64,000 nt of DNA from G963667675 sp963667675 (GTDB lineage Bacteria; Chloroflexota; Dehalococcoidia; Lucifugimonadales; UBA3495): positions 930,001 to 994,000 of the forward strand of contig OY763929.1 in NCBI GenBank assembly GCA_963667675.1. Direction: 5' to 3'. The notes under the pieces are model-generated. The model made no database searches. It was given only the letters and a program-made list of their open reading frames with translations, and had not been told where the DNA came from. The translations under genes and the position numbers were made by a program. Below, piece by piece: positions 42,609-52,520 of this stretch. Each line of letters opens with the position of its first letter. Position 1 is the stretch's first letter.

Positions 42609-44329
42609 ATGCCTGATGCTTACAAGATCGTCATCGAGAAGAACGAGCGGATTACTTTGCGGGACGGCGTCGTGACCTATGCGGACGTCTACCGGCCCCT
42701 GCTGGACAGTCCCGTCCCGGTGGTGGTGACGCGCACGGCCTACGACAAGGAGGGCGGCGGCGGCATCACGCCCTATCCGCCCCAGGTGAGGCTGGCCGAG
42801 GCGGGGTTTGCGGTGGTGATGCAGGACATCCGGGGCCGGTTCACCTCGGAGGGGACCTTCTACCCCTTCGTCAACGAGACCGACGACGGGTACGATACGG
42901 TGGAGTGGGCAGCGACGCGGCCGTGGAGCAGCGGCGCGGTCGCCTTGATGGGGGCGAGCTATCTTGGGGCCACGACCATGCTGGGAGCGCGGAGCGGTCA
43001 CCCGGGCCTCAAGGCGGTGGTCCCCACGGTTACCACCGACGAATACTACGAGACCTGGAACTATCATGGAGGCGCCCTGCAACTGGGTTTCGCCGGCACC
43101 TGGGCCGGCGGCCTGGCGCAAACGCTGGCCATGCGGCCGGATATCTGGCTCACCCCTGAGCAGGTGAGGAACCTGGGGGCTGCCCTGGCCGACGCCGCGA
43201 GTACCCTGGCGCACCGGCCGGTGGCAGAACTCCCGGGCGTGTCGCAGGAGGGCGCGGTGCCATGGTGGAGAGACTGGGTTGCGCATCCCGACGACGACGA
43301 GTACTGGCAGGCCGTCCGCGTCTCCGACAGCTTTGGCTCGATGGACGTTGCCGGGCTGCATTTGGGGGATGGTTCGACATCTTCCTGGCTGGGACAATCC
43401 GGAACTTTGTGGGCCTAACCAAGGCGGGCCGTACTCCCCAGAAGCTGATAGTCGGCCCGTGGGGCCACAGCAACTACGTGCGCCGCCTGGGACTCATGGA
43501 CTTTGGCGCGACGGGCCCGGCGTTGTTCTCCGGCGTCCACCAGGAGGTCATCCGCTGGCTGGACCGGTGGGTCGCTGACAAGCCGGAAACGGATACCGGG
43601 GCCCCGGTGCGCTACTACCTGATGGGCGCCAACCGCTGGCGGGATGCCGACGGGTGGCCGCCGCCCGAGGGGCGGGTTGAGGCCTGGTACCTGCACAGCC
43701 TGGGCAGCGCAAACAGCCTGCGGGGCGACGGCGTGCTGGACCGGCAGGCCCCCGACTCCGCCGAGGCTGCGGACGTATTTCTATACAACCCGGACCGCCC
43801 GGTGCCGACCCGCGGCGGGAACCTGCTCATGCTGCCCATCCACGATCCGGGTCCCTGGGACCAGCGGGAAGTCGAGGAGCGGGATGACGTGCTGGTCTAC
43901 ACGTCGGCGCCGCTGGACGACGACCTGACCGTGGTGGGGCCGGTGCGGCTGCGCCTGTGGGCGACAACCGACGGGCCGGACACCGATTGGACGGCAAAGC
44001 TGGTGGACGTAAGCGAGGACGGGATGGCTTTGAACCTGTGCGACGGCATCATCCGCGCCCGCTACCGGGAATCCACTAAGGAGGCGAAACTGCTTACGCC
44101 GGGCGTGGCCTATTCCTACACCGTCGACCTGGTGGCCACGGCCCACGTGTTCATGGCGGGGCACCGGCTCAGGCTGGAGGTCAGCAGCTCCAACTTCCCC
44201 CGCTTCGACCGGAACGGCAACACGGGGGGAATCGTCGCCCAGGAAACCGAGGGCAGGGTGGCAATACAGCAGGTGCACCACACCGCCGACCAACCGTCAT
44301 GGCTGGAGTTGATCGTCCTAGATTCCTGA
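42609..44329 (+). pseudogene. CocE/NonD-type (X-Pro dipeptidyl-peptidase S15 family) hydrolase, split by a frameshift
   Basis: The first frame (42609-43418) has the N-terminal half with the catalytic elbow GASYLG, DIRGRFTSEGTFYPFVNE and WWRDWVAHPDDDEYW. It leaves the family after VAGLHLG. The +1 frame then resumes GWFDIFLAGTIRNF and continues to 44329 with the His region (PWGHSNY) and the C-terminal jelly-roll. The break lies at a G5 run (43364-43368); one more G would restore the usual HxGGW(F/Y)D. It is either a sequencing/assembly error or a recent inactivation. Normal size would be about 570 residues. Confidence 0.88.
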
Positions 44330-44347
44330 GGGGATGCCGGCTCCGGG

Positions 44348-45016
44348 CTAAGACTCAGCTTGGCGGGGGATCCTGCCTTCCAAGAGCGCTTCGTAGTCGA
44401 AGACCACGGCGGAAGCCACTGTGGCCGTCAGCTGGGGCAAGCCGAGTTGGTGGTGGGTGTGGTCTTTGAACTCCAGCCAGTCGTGCTCCAGCTTTATCTG
44501 CGGTTCCACCAGGCCGTCGGCTTCGATGGCCTCGCCCTCCTTGAAGTTTAGCTCGCACGCCTGTAGCACGCCGGGCCTGCGGGGGTTCCACAGGGGAATG
44601 CCGAACTTGCGGGCCATGATTGGCCGGTGGCTGTAAATCGAGCAGGCGTCGTCCACCAGGGCGGGGCAGGGGATGTGGTGGTGCCCCACCAACCGGTCCA
44701 AGGCTTCTTTGACGACTTGGCTATGGGCCTCGATGCCCTGATTCTCGTCCACCTGCGCCCCGGTCAGTTCTGCCAAGTAAGCCAGGGCCTTGCGGCGCAT
44801 CTGCTCCCTGGCCTCGGGCTCCAACGCCTTCACGGCCTTGGAGATGTAGGCCGCTTCGATGGCACTGATGGGGAATAGCTGGCTGCAACAACTGCTGCAG
44901 CCCATGCGGCACTGCATGCGCTCGATGAAAATGTCGCGAACCCTGTTGAACTCCTTGTCCACGTCGGACAGGAGTTCTTCGTAAGTGCGGTAGATGCTAT
45001 TCAGATCAATGGCCAT
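44348..45016 (-). CDS. YkgJ-family cysteine-cluster protein
   Basis: About 222 residues from an ATG at 45016 with AGGGA close upstream; frame extends to 45082. The signature CRMGCSSCC (about residue 37) plus later Cys (IPCPALVDDACSIYSHRP) forms the Zn/Fe-chelating set of YkgJ/FliB-like proteins. CSIYSHRPIMAR is typical. The biochemical role is not known for most members. It converges with the CocE-type gene. Confidence 0.78.
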   Translation of the reverse strand: MAIDLNSIYRTYEELLSDVDKEFNRVRDIFIERMQCRMGCSSCCSQLFPISAIEAAYISKAVKALEPEAREQMRRKALAYLAELTGAQVDENQGIEAHSQVVKEALDRLVGHHHIPCPALVDDACSIYSHRPIMARKFGIPLWNPRRPGVLQACELNFKEGEAIEADGLVEPQIKLEHDWLEFKDHTHHQLGLPQLTATVASAVVFDYEALLEGRIPRQAES

Positions 45017-45239
45017 GGGTTCCCTGGCAGGTGTCCAGCTCAGCGGTTGGCCGACTGCTTTGTTCCCAGCAATGATACCCACGGACTCTTCTACCGGTCA
45101 ACGCGGCTAGGCTGCGGACGCCGCCTTGGGGTCTGGCGCGGCAGGCCCGCCGCAGAGGTGGACTGCTATCCAAAGGCAGTTTACACTTACGTGTAGGCAG
45201 GTGTTAGGGCGCCTGACCGCAATTGCAGGAGATAAGCTA

Positions 45240-45998
45240 ATGAGTGCACAGGGCAAGGTAGCCATAGTCACCGGAGCAGGAACCGGCATCGGCAAGGGGA
45301 CGGCTCTGGCGCTTTTGGGGGAGGGATACTCGGTGACGCTGGCCGGCAGGCGGGCCGAACTTCTTGAGGCCACGGTGACCGAGGCAGGCGAGGCATCCTC
45401 CCAGGCGTTGGCGGTGCCCACCGACGTGGGCGACCCCGAGGCCGTGCAGCAATTGTTCGCCAAGACCAAGGAGCGGTTCGGACGCCTGGACGTGCTGTTC
45501 AACAACGCCGGCATGGGCGCGCCCCCGGTGCTCCTGGAGGACTTGACCTACGCCCAATGGAAGGCGGTGGTGGACGTCAACCTGACCGGGACGTTCCTGT
45601 GCATCCAGGAAGCGTTCAAAATCATGAAGGACCAGGACCCCATGGGCGGGCGGATTATCAACAACGGCTCGGTATCGGCCATGACGCCGCGGCCCAATTC
45701 GGCCCCCTACACCTCCACCAAGCACGGCGTCACCGGGCTTACCAAGTCCACCTCGTTGGACGGGCGCAAATACAACATCGCCTGCGGCCAGATCGACATC
45801 GGCAACGCCGACACCGCCCTGGCCGCGGGTTTCAAGAGCGGAATCATCCAGGCCAACGGGAGCATCCTTTCGGAGCCCGCATTCGACGTGGACCACGTAG
45901 CCCAGGCGGTGGTCTACATGGCGGGGCTGCCGCTGGACGCCAACGTGCAGTTCATGACCGTCATGGCCACCAAGATGCCCCTGATAGGGCGCGGCTAA
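45240..45998 (+). CDS. Short-chain dehydrogenase/reductase (SDR)
   Basis: 252 residues from an ATG 8 nt after AGGAGA; an in-frame extension to 45126 lacks an SD. NAD(P) motif TGAGTGIGKG, NNAG, the catalytic Ser in NGSVSA, YTSTK (Tyr/Lys), and a C-terminal lid. It oxidises or reduces an alcohol/ketone; the substrate is not evident. It stands alone, followed by a hairpin repeat. Confidence 0.9.
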   Translation: MSAQGKVAIVTGAGTGIGKGTALALLGEGYSVTLAGRRAELLEATVTEAGEASSQALAVPTDVGDPEAVQQLFAKTKERFGRLDVLFNNAGMGAPPVLLEDLTYAQWKAVVDVNLTGTFLCIQEAFKIMKDQDPMGGRIINNGSVSAMTPRPNSAPYTSTKHGVTGLTKSTSLDGRKYNIACGQIDIGNADTALAAGFKSGIIQANGSILSEPAFDVDHVAQAVVYMAGLPLDANVQFMTVMATKMPLIGRG

Positions 45999-46015
45999 GA
46001 CGGGCTGCGGCCGCG

Positions 46016-46078
46016 ATTGGTATCGTTCTCCTTTGGGGTTTAGTTGAACTCGAAACCCGAAAAGAAACGATACCCAAT
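46016..46078. repeat. Long imperfect hairpin, related to a second copy at 47211
   Basis: ATTGGTATCGTT (46016-46027) pairs with AACGATACCCAAT (46066-46078, one bulge), and GGGTTT pairs with AAACCC inside. The left arm (46019-46050) resembles 47211-47244 in direct orientation, about 25 of 33 positions. The pair brackets an AT-rich orphan gene. The rest of the gap 45999-46278 shows no gene. Confidence 0.55.
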
Positions 46079-46278
46079 TGGGGAAACGGTTCACGCAGAT
46101 GGACGGTTATGAGTGTGGGACTGCCCCTAATCTGGGTGCCACGCTGAATGTCGAGCGTGCCGAAGGTTCAATAGCATCGGTTTTCCAGGTTCAGCGCCGT
46201 TGATTTCAACAAGCCACTCAATCACCGATGGAGACCACCGCATGAGGGCCATCTGTCCAGAGGCCGTAGGAGAAGATA

Positions 46279-47202
46279 ATGGAAGGCAATGACCGAACTT
46301 GGATATTGCCGAAGACGACGAAGCTAATGCCACTAGACATTGCGATGCCAACGGTAAGAACTACTCTGCCAAGCGGATTGGTTGTTACGTTTAAGGAGCC
46401 AGAACAGATTGACCCTGAAGCCATTGAGCAATACATAGAAATCTACCGAGTCGCGTGTTACGGCACCAAACTCGAGATTTGGGGGTTTGCATGCATACTC
46501 AACGAGATATTGGTGTCTCCTTTATCGACAGTCGAGGTGGAAGAGAACAGAGAATATCTACACAACTTGTTCATACCTATACTCGACTCACTTGACGACC
46601 GGAAATGGGGTTCGAAAATGGTAACTCGTCCTTATGATGAACTGGACCACGAGAATTCTATATTCGCTGGGTTCTGGCGCAGTTGGGGCATCGCAGTGCG
46701 TAGTGCAATATCGCAGGGCTTTATAGACGATGCAGTTCCCCTGAGCAGAATGAGCCACCTGTTAGCAGAATATGCAGGGAGCCCGGAAGTTTTGTACAAG
46801 TGGCATCGTCACCCTGAAGGTGAAATGATTGCTTTGCCCGTATGGGTGAGGAATTGGTTTCACCACACTGAGAATAGCTTTGAACCTATTCCCCCAAGTA
46901 GGCATGAGATACGCAGGGCTGCTAGGGACCTTGTCAAATTAAGTTTTGCCTTAGAAATGACAGAGGATGCGCGACGAGAGGAGACACGCCGCGAGCAAAT
47001 TGGAGGAACAACTAGTGTTGAGTATCGATGGTTGAATATGCAAGTCTATATGGATGAAGGACGGAACGAAATAACAGTTTGCCAACTAGGTGTGTTCGAT
47101 GGCTGGAGAATTAGAGGACTATATAGCGACTTCCATGAAAGCGGTGAGGAGTTAGTTGACTTCGCACTGAAATTGAAACAGAAAGCGAAGTCCAAATCGT
47201 AG
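46279..47202 (+). CDS. Orphan protein of unknown function in an AT-rich segment
   Basis: 307 residues, no domain I recognise. AGGAGA precedes the ATG. Features are an N-terminal LPSGLVVTFKEPEQIDPE, a helical middle, and a late WLNMQVYMDEGRNEITVCQLGV strand region. No signal peptide or membrane helix. GC is visibly lower than in the flanking SDR and CopA genes, and related repeats lie on both sides, so acquisition by transfer is likely. Confidence 0.65.
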   Translation: MEGNDRTWILPKTTKLMPLDIAMPTVRTTLPSGLVVTFKEPEQIDPEAIEQYIEIYRVACYGTKLEIWGFACILNEILVSPLSTVEVEENREYLHNLFIPILDSLDDRKWGSKMVTRPYDELDHENSIFAGFWRSWGIAVRSAISQGFIDDAVPLSRMSHLLAEYAGSPEVLYKWHRHPEGEMIALPVWVRNWFHHTENSFEPIPPSRHEIRRAARDLVKLSFALEMTEDARREETRREQIGGTTSVEYRWLNMQVYMDEGRNEITVCQLGVFDGWRIRGLYSDFHESGEELVDFALKLKQKAKSKS

Positions 47203-47210
47203 TGCCAAGA

Positions 47211-47244
47211 GGCATCGTTCGCTTTTGGGGTTCTAATTCAACTA
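47211..47244. repeat. Second copy of the repeat flanking the orphan gene
   Basis: GGCATCGTTCGCTTTTGGGG matches GGTATCGTTCTCCTTTGGGG at 46019 in 17 of 20 positions, same orientation, with weaker similarity beyond. It begins 9 bp after the orphan gene stop. Confidence 0.5.
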
Positions 47245-47356
47245 AAGGGAATTATATACCTATGTACCACGGGCGGCGGGCGAGGCTGCTGTGCTGGGCA
47301 TCACCCTAAACTGCCTACAGTAGCTTGTAAATGAAAGGAATCACCAAAGAAGAAAT

Positions 47357-47938
47357 ATGACTAAGTGGATAATCGGGCTGGTAGCTATGCTGGTCTGCCT
47401 AATAGCCTGCGACGATGGACTTCCAAGGGACGGAAGATACGTGACCTTTGAGGGGCAACGCTCCTATACTGCGACGATTATTGAGGAACAAGCGGCAGCA
47501 CTTTCCAACATGGCTAAATACTGTAGAGGAGGACTCACTGAGGAAGCGGAGGCACTCCAACAGCGTGCTGGAGCAGCCTTAGAGAGAATAGCCCAGCGAT
47601 ATCCGCCCGCGGCTGGTGTGAGAATATACGAAGGGATAGGGCGATATGCACTCAATAGCGAGTGGTCATACTCGATAATCCCGTCTGGCAAAGAGCGCAC
47701 ACCAGAAGACTACGACATCATCCAGCGGGCCGCTACCCAAGCTGCCTCAGAGGATGAAGACTATCAAGCAATAATGGTCGAAAGAAACGAATTTGACTCG
47801 GCCATGCGCGTATGGAGTCACCGACTGCAAAACGACTGGTACATGGCAGCATGCAAGAGGGACGCCCAGCAAGTCAGGGACATATACATCGCCGCGGCCA
47901 AGGCGTACTCTGACTCCTTGCCCACGACTGCGCCTTAG
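47357..47938 (+). CDS. Small lipoprotein of unknown function
   Basis: 193 residues. N-terminal signal with lipobox LIAC (residues 15-18: IIGLVAMLVCLIACDDG). The rest is soluble and helical (ALSNMAKYCRGGLTEEAEALQQ). I cannot name a family. Lower GC like the orphan gene before it, so it probably belongs to the same acquired segment. Confidence 0.62.
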   Translation: MTKWIIGLVAMLVCLIACDDGLPRDGRYVTFEGQRSYTATIIEEQAAALSNMAKYCRGGLTEEAEALQQRAGAALERIAQRYPPAAGVRIYEGIGRYALNSEWSYSIIPSGKERTPEDYDIIQRAATQAASEDEDYQAIMVERNEFDSAMRVWSHRLQNDWYMAACKRDAQQVRDIYIAAAKAYSDSLPTTAP

Positions 47939-48044
47939 GTCTTATCAGATCCTCAGTGACGCAGGCACGATGCTCGTGGTACACGGCATATAATTCCCTA
48001 ATCATAGGCCCGACAAACACCACTCCATTTAGCAGGCAGATTCA

Positions 48045-50594
48045 GTGACCCCATTGAGCATAACCCCAGGGCTTCTGCGCTTGACCCTTCCGGTCAAGGG
48101 CATGACCTGTGCCTCCTGCGTTGCCAACGTCGAACGCGCCTTGAAAGAAGTCGACGGCGTGGCCTCGGTGTCTGTCAACCTGGCAACGGAGAAGGCCCTG
48201 GTCGAGGCAAATCCCCGGAAGGCCTCTGCTCAGGTCCTGGCCCAGGCCTTGGAGGACGCCGGGTATGCGGCGGACACGGACACCCTGACGCTGAACGTCG
48301 GCGGAATGACCTGCGGCGCGTGCGTGTCCCACGTTTCCAACGCGCTGGCCGGGGTGCCCGGAGTTATTTCCGCCGGGGTCAACCTGGCCACCGAGCAGGC
48401 AACGGTGGAGTACCTGGCCGGGGCGGTCACGCTTAACGATTTTGGCGACGCGGTGCAGCGGGCCGGATACTCGGTGGAAGGCGTTGCCGGCGAGGTCCTC
48501 GACGACGAGGCGGAACTGGCCAGGCTGGCCCGCTCCAGGGAAATAAGGACCCTCGCCTGGAAGGTCGTCTTCGGCGGCATAATCGGCGCCGCCATGATGA
48601 CCCTGATGTTTATTCCCATGGACCGGCTGGGCATGACCTCGCTGCAGTTCAACCTGCTGCTGTGGGCGTTGGCCACTCCGGTGCAGTTTTGGATTGGGGC
48701 CGCCTTCTACCAGGGCGCCTGGGCCGCGCTCAAGCGGCGGACGGCCAACATGCACACCCTTATCGCCCTGGGCACCAGCGTGGCCTACGGCTACAGCACC
48801 CTGCTGACCGTGTTCGAGGGCTACTTTGCCGAGGCGCGCCTGGTCTACGCCAACAGCGTTTTCGGCCACGGCGCCGGGGTCTATTTCGAGGTCTCCGCCA
48901 TCGTCATCACGTTGGTGCTGTTGGGCAGGCTGCTGGAAGCCCGCGCCAAGTCCCAGACCTCCAGCGCCATCCAAAAGCTCCTGGGCTTGCGGCCCAAGAC
49001 GGCGCGGGTGGTAAGAGACGGAGTCGAAACCGACGTGCCCATCGACCAACTGGCGGTGGACGACGTCGTGGTGGTGCGTCCCGGCGAGCAGATTGCCACC
49101 GACGGCGAGGTCGTGGCCGGGACATCGACGGTTGACGAGTCGATGCTCACCGGGGAGAGCCTCCCCGTGGACAAGGAGCCGGGGTCGCCGGTATACGGAG
49201 CAACCATCAACAAGACGGGGAGTTTCCGGTTCAAGGCCACCAAGGTGGGCGGCGACACGGTGCTGTCCAACATCGTCCGCATGGTGCAGGAGGCTCAGGG
49301 GTCGCAGGCGCCAATTCAACGATTGGTGGACAAGGTGGCGGCCCGGTTCGTGCCGGCGGTCATCGGCATCGCTCTCTTGACCCTGTTGGTATGGCTCGCG
49401 TGGCAGCCGGTTACTCCCGGAGTGCCCATAGCAATACTGAATTTCGTGGCGGTGCTGGTCATTGCCTGTCCCTGCGCCCTGGGCCTGGCGACGCCCACGG
49501 CCATCATTGCGGGCATGGGCAAGGCGGCGGAGCGAGGCATCCTGTTCGGCAACGCCGAGGCCCTGGAGCGGGCCCGGAACCTGCAGGTGGTCGTGCTGGA
49601 CAAGACGGGCACGGTGACCACGGGACGGCCAGTGGTAACCGATCTCATTACCGCGGCCGGACGCACCGAGGAAGAGGTGCTGGGCCTGGCAGGGTCGGCG
49701 GAGCGGGGCTCGGAGCACCCCCTGGGCGAGGCCATTGCCGCCGCCGCCAACGACCGGGGCTTGCCACTGCAGGACGCTGCGGTCTTCGAGGCGCTGCCCG
49801 GCCACGGCGTCCAGGCCCAGGTGAACGGCGCCGACCTGACCATCGGCAATCTCTCCCTGATGCGTGACCGGGGGTTCGGCCTGAACGGGCTGGAATCCCG
49901 GGCCCGGGAGTTGTCCAGCGAAGGCAAGACCCCGGTGTTCGTGGCCGTCGACGGCGAGGTGAGCGGGATTATTGCCCTAGCCGACGAACTGAAACCAGAC
50001 GCGCAGGAAGCGGTGGACGCCCTACGGCGGTTGGGGCTGCAGGTGGTGATGTACACCGGGGATACCCAGCGCACGGCCCAGGCTATCGCTGGCCAGTTGG
50101 GCATCGGCCTGGTGCTGGCCGATGCGCCGCCGGACCAGAAGTTGATGGAAGTCCGGGCGTTGCAGGCCCAGGGCAAGTCCGTGGCCATGGTGGGCGACGG
50201 CATCAACGACGCTCCGGCGTTGGCCCAGGCGGACGTGGGCATAGCCATCGGCGCCGGCTCGGACATTGCCATCGCCGCGGCCGACGTTTCCCTGGTGGGC
50301 AGCGACATCCGCGGGGTGCCCGAGGCCATCGCCCTGTCCAGGGCCACCGTGCGGACCATCAAGCAGAACCTGTTCTGGGCCTTCGGGTACAACACCGTCT
50401 TGATTCCCGTGGCCGCTGGTCTGCTGTTCGTGGTGTTCAACGAGTTGCTGGGAGGCCCCGTTCCCGCCGGCCCGCTACGGCACGTGCTGGGAGACTACGG
50501 GTTCCTCAACCCGGTGATGGCCGCCGCCGCCATGGCCCTGAGTTCGGTCTCGGTCGTGACCAACTCCCTGCGGTTGCGCCGGTTCAGGCAGTGA
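48045..50594 (+). CDS. copA: Copper-exporting P1B-type ATPase
   Basis: 849 residues. Two N-terminal heavy-metal domains with GMTCASC (19-25) and GMTCGAC (87-93), the membrane CPC motif (ACPCALGLATP), phosphorylation site DKTGTVTTG and hinge GDGINDAPALAQADVGIA. CPC with two HMA domains indicates Cu(I) export. GTG start at 48045 with a weak SD. No copper chaperone or CueR/CsoR gene is adjacent. Confidence 0.95.
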   Translation: MTPLSITPGLLRLTLPVKGMTCASCVANVERALKEVDGVASVSVNLATEKALVEANPRKASAQVLAQALEDAGYAADTDTLTLNVGGMTCGACVSHVSNALAGVPGVISAGVNLATEQATVEYLAGAVTLNDFGDAVQRAGYSVEGVAGEVLDDEAELARLARSREIRTLAWKVVFGGIIGAAMMTLMFIPMDRLGMTSLQFNLLLWALATPVQFWIGAAFYQGAWAALKRRTANMHTLIALGTSVAYGYSTLLTVFEGYFAEARLVYANSVFGHGAGVYFEVSAIVITLVLLGRLLEARAKSQTSSAIQKLLGLRPKTARVVRDGVETDVPIDQLAVDDVVVVRPGEQIATDGEVVAGTSTVDESMLTGESLPVDKEPGSPVYGATINKTGSFRFKATKVGGDTVLSNIVRMVQEAQGSQAPIQRLVDKVAARFVPAVIGIALLTLLVWLAWQPVTPGVPIAILNFVAVLVIACPCALGLATPTAIIAGMGKAAERGILFGNAEALERARNLQVVVLDKTGTVTTGRPVVTDLITAAGRTEEEVLGLAGSAERGSEHPLGEAIAAAANDRGLPLQDAAVFEALPGHGVQAQVNGADLTIGNLSLMRDRGFGLNGLESRARELSSEGKTPVFVAVDGEVSGIIALADELKPDAQEAVDALRRLGLQVVMYTGDTQRTAQAIAGQLGIGLVLADAPPDQKLMEVRALQAQGKSVAMVGDGINDAPALAQADVGIAIGAGSDIAIAAADVSLVGSDIRGVPEAIALSRATVRTIKQNLFWAFGYNTVLIPVAAGLLFVVFNELLGGPVPAGPLRHVLGDYGFLNPVMAAAAMALSSVSVVTNSLRLRRFRQ

Positions 50595-50637
50595 CTATAC
50601 TGCCGCCATCATCAACCATAGTTCTAGGAGGAGCCAC

Positions 50638-51660
50638 ATGCGGGGCGTTGTATTCAACGGCAACCGGCAGGCCGAGATTCGGCAGTTTCCAGACCCGCAG
50701 GCGGGGCCCGGCGAAGCGGTTGTAAAGGTCCGGGCCTCCGGGATGTGCGGCAGTGACCTGCACCGGTACCGGGCTACCGAGCCCACCGAGACGATTTCAG
50801 GGCACGAACCCTGTGGGGTCATCGAAGAGTTGGGGGCCGGAGCGCCTTCCGGACTTCAAGTCGGCGACCGCGTCATAGTCCACCACTACCGGGGCTGCGG
50901 CATCTGCGAGATCTGCGCCCTGGGTTACGAGCAGCTCTGTCCTGAAGGCAACGTGGTCTACGGCGGAGGCTCCGGCCACGGCTCCAACGCCGACTACATC
51001 CTGGTGCCGTCCCGCACGTTGGTGCCCCTACCCGACGAACTGTCATTCGAGGAGGGCGCGGCTATCTCCTGCGGCACCGGCACCGCCTGGAACGGCTTGA
51101 GGAAGATGGCTCCGTCAGGCCGGGACATGGTTGCCATCTTTGGACAGGGTCCCGTGGGCCTGAGCGGCACCCTGTCGGCCAAGGCCATGGGTTCCCGGGT
51201 CATTGCCGTGGACGTGGTGCCGGAGCGGTTGGACCTGGCCCTCGAGATGGGAGCCGACCACGTAATCAACAGCCGGGATACCGACCCGGTGGCGGCCATC
51301 CGGGAACTGACCGGCGGAATGGGCGCCTCGGTTGGCCTGGAGACCTCCGGCAACGGCGACGCCCGGTCTCAGGTCCTCCAGGCTTTGCGGCCCTTTGGCC
51401 GCTGCTGCTACGTGGGCATCGGCGGCCCGTCGACCATCAACTTCACCCGGGACATAGTCTACAAGGTCGCCACGGTCTACGGCTCGTGGACCTTCAGCAA
51501 GTCCGAGCTCATCGAAACGGCCCGTTTCATGCTGGAAGCCCGTGTGCCCCTGGAGAAACTAATTACCCACCGCTATCAATTGGACCAGGCGGTGGAAGCG
51601 TTCCAGACCTTCGACGCCGCCGCCACCGGCAAATGCGTGTTTCTCCTGGACTGGCCCTAG
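50638..51660 (+). CDS. Zinc-dependent medium-chain alcohol dehydrogenase
   Basis: 340 residues. The catalytic zinc ligands are in SGMCGSDLHRY and GHEPCGVI, with the structural-zinc Cys cluster CGICEICALGYEQLC. The Rossmann motif is FGQGPVGLSG and DVVPERLDLA provides NAD(P) binding. AGGAGG lies upstream of the ATG. The substrate is unknown (sorbitol/threonine-dehydrogenase-like). It follows copA by 43 bp. Confidence 0.92.
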   Translation: MRGVVFNGNRQAEIRQFPDPQAGPGEAVVKVRASGMCGSDLHRYRATEPTETISGHEPCGVIEELGAGAPSGLQVGDRVIVHHYRGCGICEICALGYEQLCPEGNVVYGGGSGHGSNADYILVPSRTLVPLPDELSFEEGAAISCGTGTAWNGLRKMAPSGRDMVAIFGQGPVGLSGTLSAKAMGSRVIAVDVVPERLDLALEMGADHVINSRDTDPVAAIRELTGGMGASVGLETSGNGDARSQVLQALRPFGRCCYVGIGGPSTINFTRDIVYKVATVYGSWTFSKSELIETARFMLEARVPLEKLITHRYQLDQAVEAFQTFDAAATGKCVFLLDWP

Positions 51661-52412
51661 GCCGCGCCCAGTTTGCCCAGGTATTCCCCAAACAGGGTCA
51701 TGGACTTCTGTTCCGACGCCCCGGCAAAGTAGCGGATTCCCTGGGAATAGCGCAGCACCTCCCGCGGGTGCATGGGCAGGTTGCCGCCGGGCCCTGAAAT
51801 CTGGTACGAGCCGTATACCCAGTCCTCGTGGCTGGTGTATAGGGAATCTTCGATGAGGTTGGCGCTTTCCTCCGGCAGGTCGGAGCGCACCACGAACCGG
51901 GCGATCACGAACGGCAGGCCGGTCCACTCGGCCCATTCGGTCCCCAGGTCGTAGTGGTTGGGAAACTCCCGGCTCACGCGGCGGTGCCTCAGCCCGTCGG
52001 TCCCCACCAGCAATATCCCGTCGTGGGGTTCCTGGTTCGATACGAATTCTCCCGGCTCCAGGCCGTGCTTCAGGGATAGCAACGCCTGCAGCAGCTTGAC
52101 CGCCGTCGGCGCTTCGCTGGGGACGGCGATAGCCGCCCCGCCCATCTCTTCCAGCGGCCGCTTGGCGGACAGGTTGACGCTCATGGCCAGCGAAATGAAT
52201 GCCACGCAGAACCCCGCCAGCGGCCGCATGGTGTCGGCCAGTGGAAAACAGTCCGTCATTGGGATGAGCCCGCCCTGCAATCGCCCGTCCGAGATGGCGG
52301 CGGGCAGTTGGTTGGGAGGCAGTTCCACCACCTCGATGCCCCGCTTGGGCATGTCGAAGAACAAAGGCTCGGAGCTGATGTAAGGGGTGCGCCCTACTGT
52401 CAGCGGCGGCAT
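51657..52412 (-). CDS. MqnA/MqnD-like periplasmic-binding-fold protein
   Basis: 251 residues. VGRTPYISSEPLFFDM, the DGRLQGGLIPM loop, AAIAVPSEAPTAVKLL, ILLVGTDGL and YDLGTEWAEWTGLPFVIARF match the MqnA (futalosine-pathway menaquinone synthesis) family. It differs from canonical MqnA in several segments, so it may be a paralog with another role. It overlaps the ADH stop by 4 bp on the opposite strand. Confidence 0.65.
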   Translation of the reverse strand: MPPLTVGRTPYISSEPLFFDMPKRGIEVVELPPNQLPAAISDGRLQGGLIPMTDCFPLADTMRPLAGFCVAFISLAMSVNLSAKRPLEEMGGAAIAVPSEAPTAVKLLQALLSLKHGLEPGEFVSNQEPHDGILLVGTDGLRHRRVSREFPNHYDLGTEWAEWTGLPFVIARFVVRSDLPEESANLIEDSLYTSHEDWVYGSYQISGPGGNLPMHPREVLRYSQGIRYFAGASEQKSMTLFGEYLGKLGAA

Positions 52413-52460
52413 TATAGTTTCACCCGCATAGGCGTCGTTCTCGCATCACCTATCCCGTAA

Positions 52461-52495
52461 AGTTAAAACAGGGCCTCGGTGGTTCGAGGCCCTGT
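52461..52495 (-). terminator. Rho-independent terminator of the NHL gene
   Basis: On the minus strand, ACAGGGCCTCG / CGAGGCCCTGT (11-bp stem, 6-nt loop, 52495-52468), then TTTTAA. It lies 26 nt after the NHL stop. Confidence 0.8.
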
Positions 52496-52520
52496 CTCGG
52501 TTGCCGTATTGTCCTGCCGG

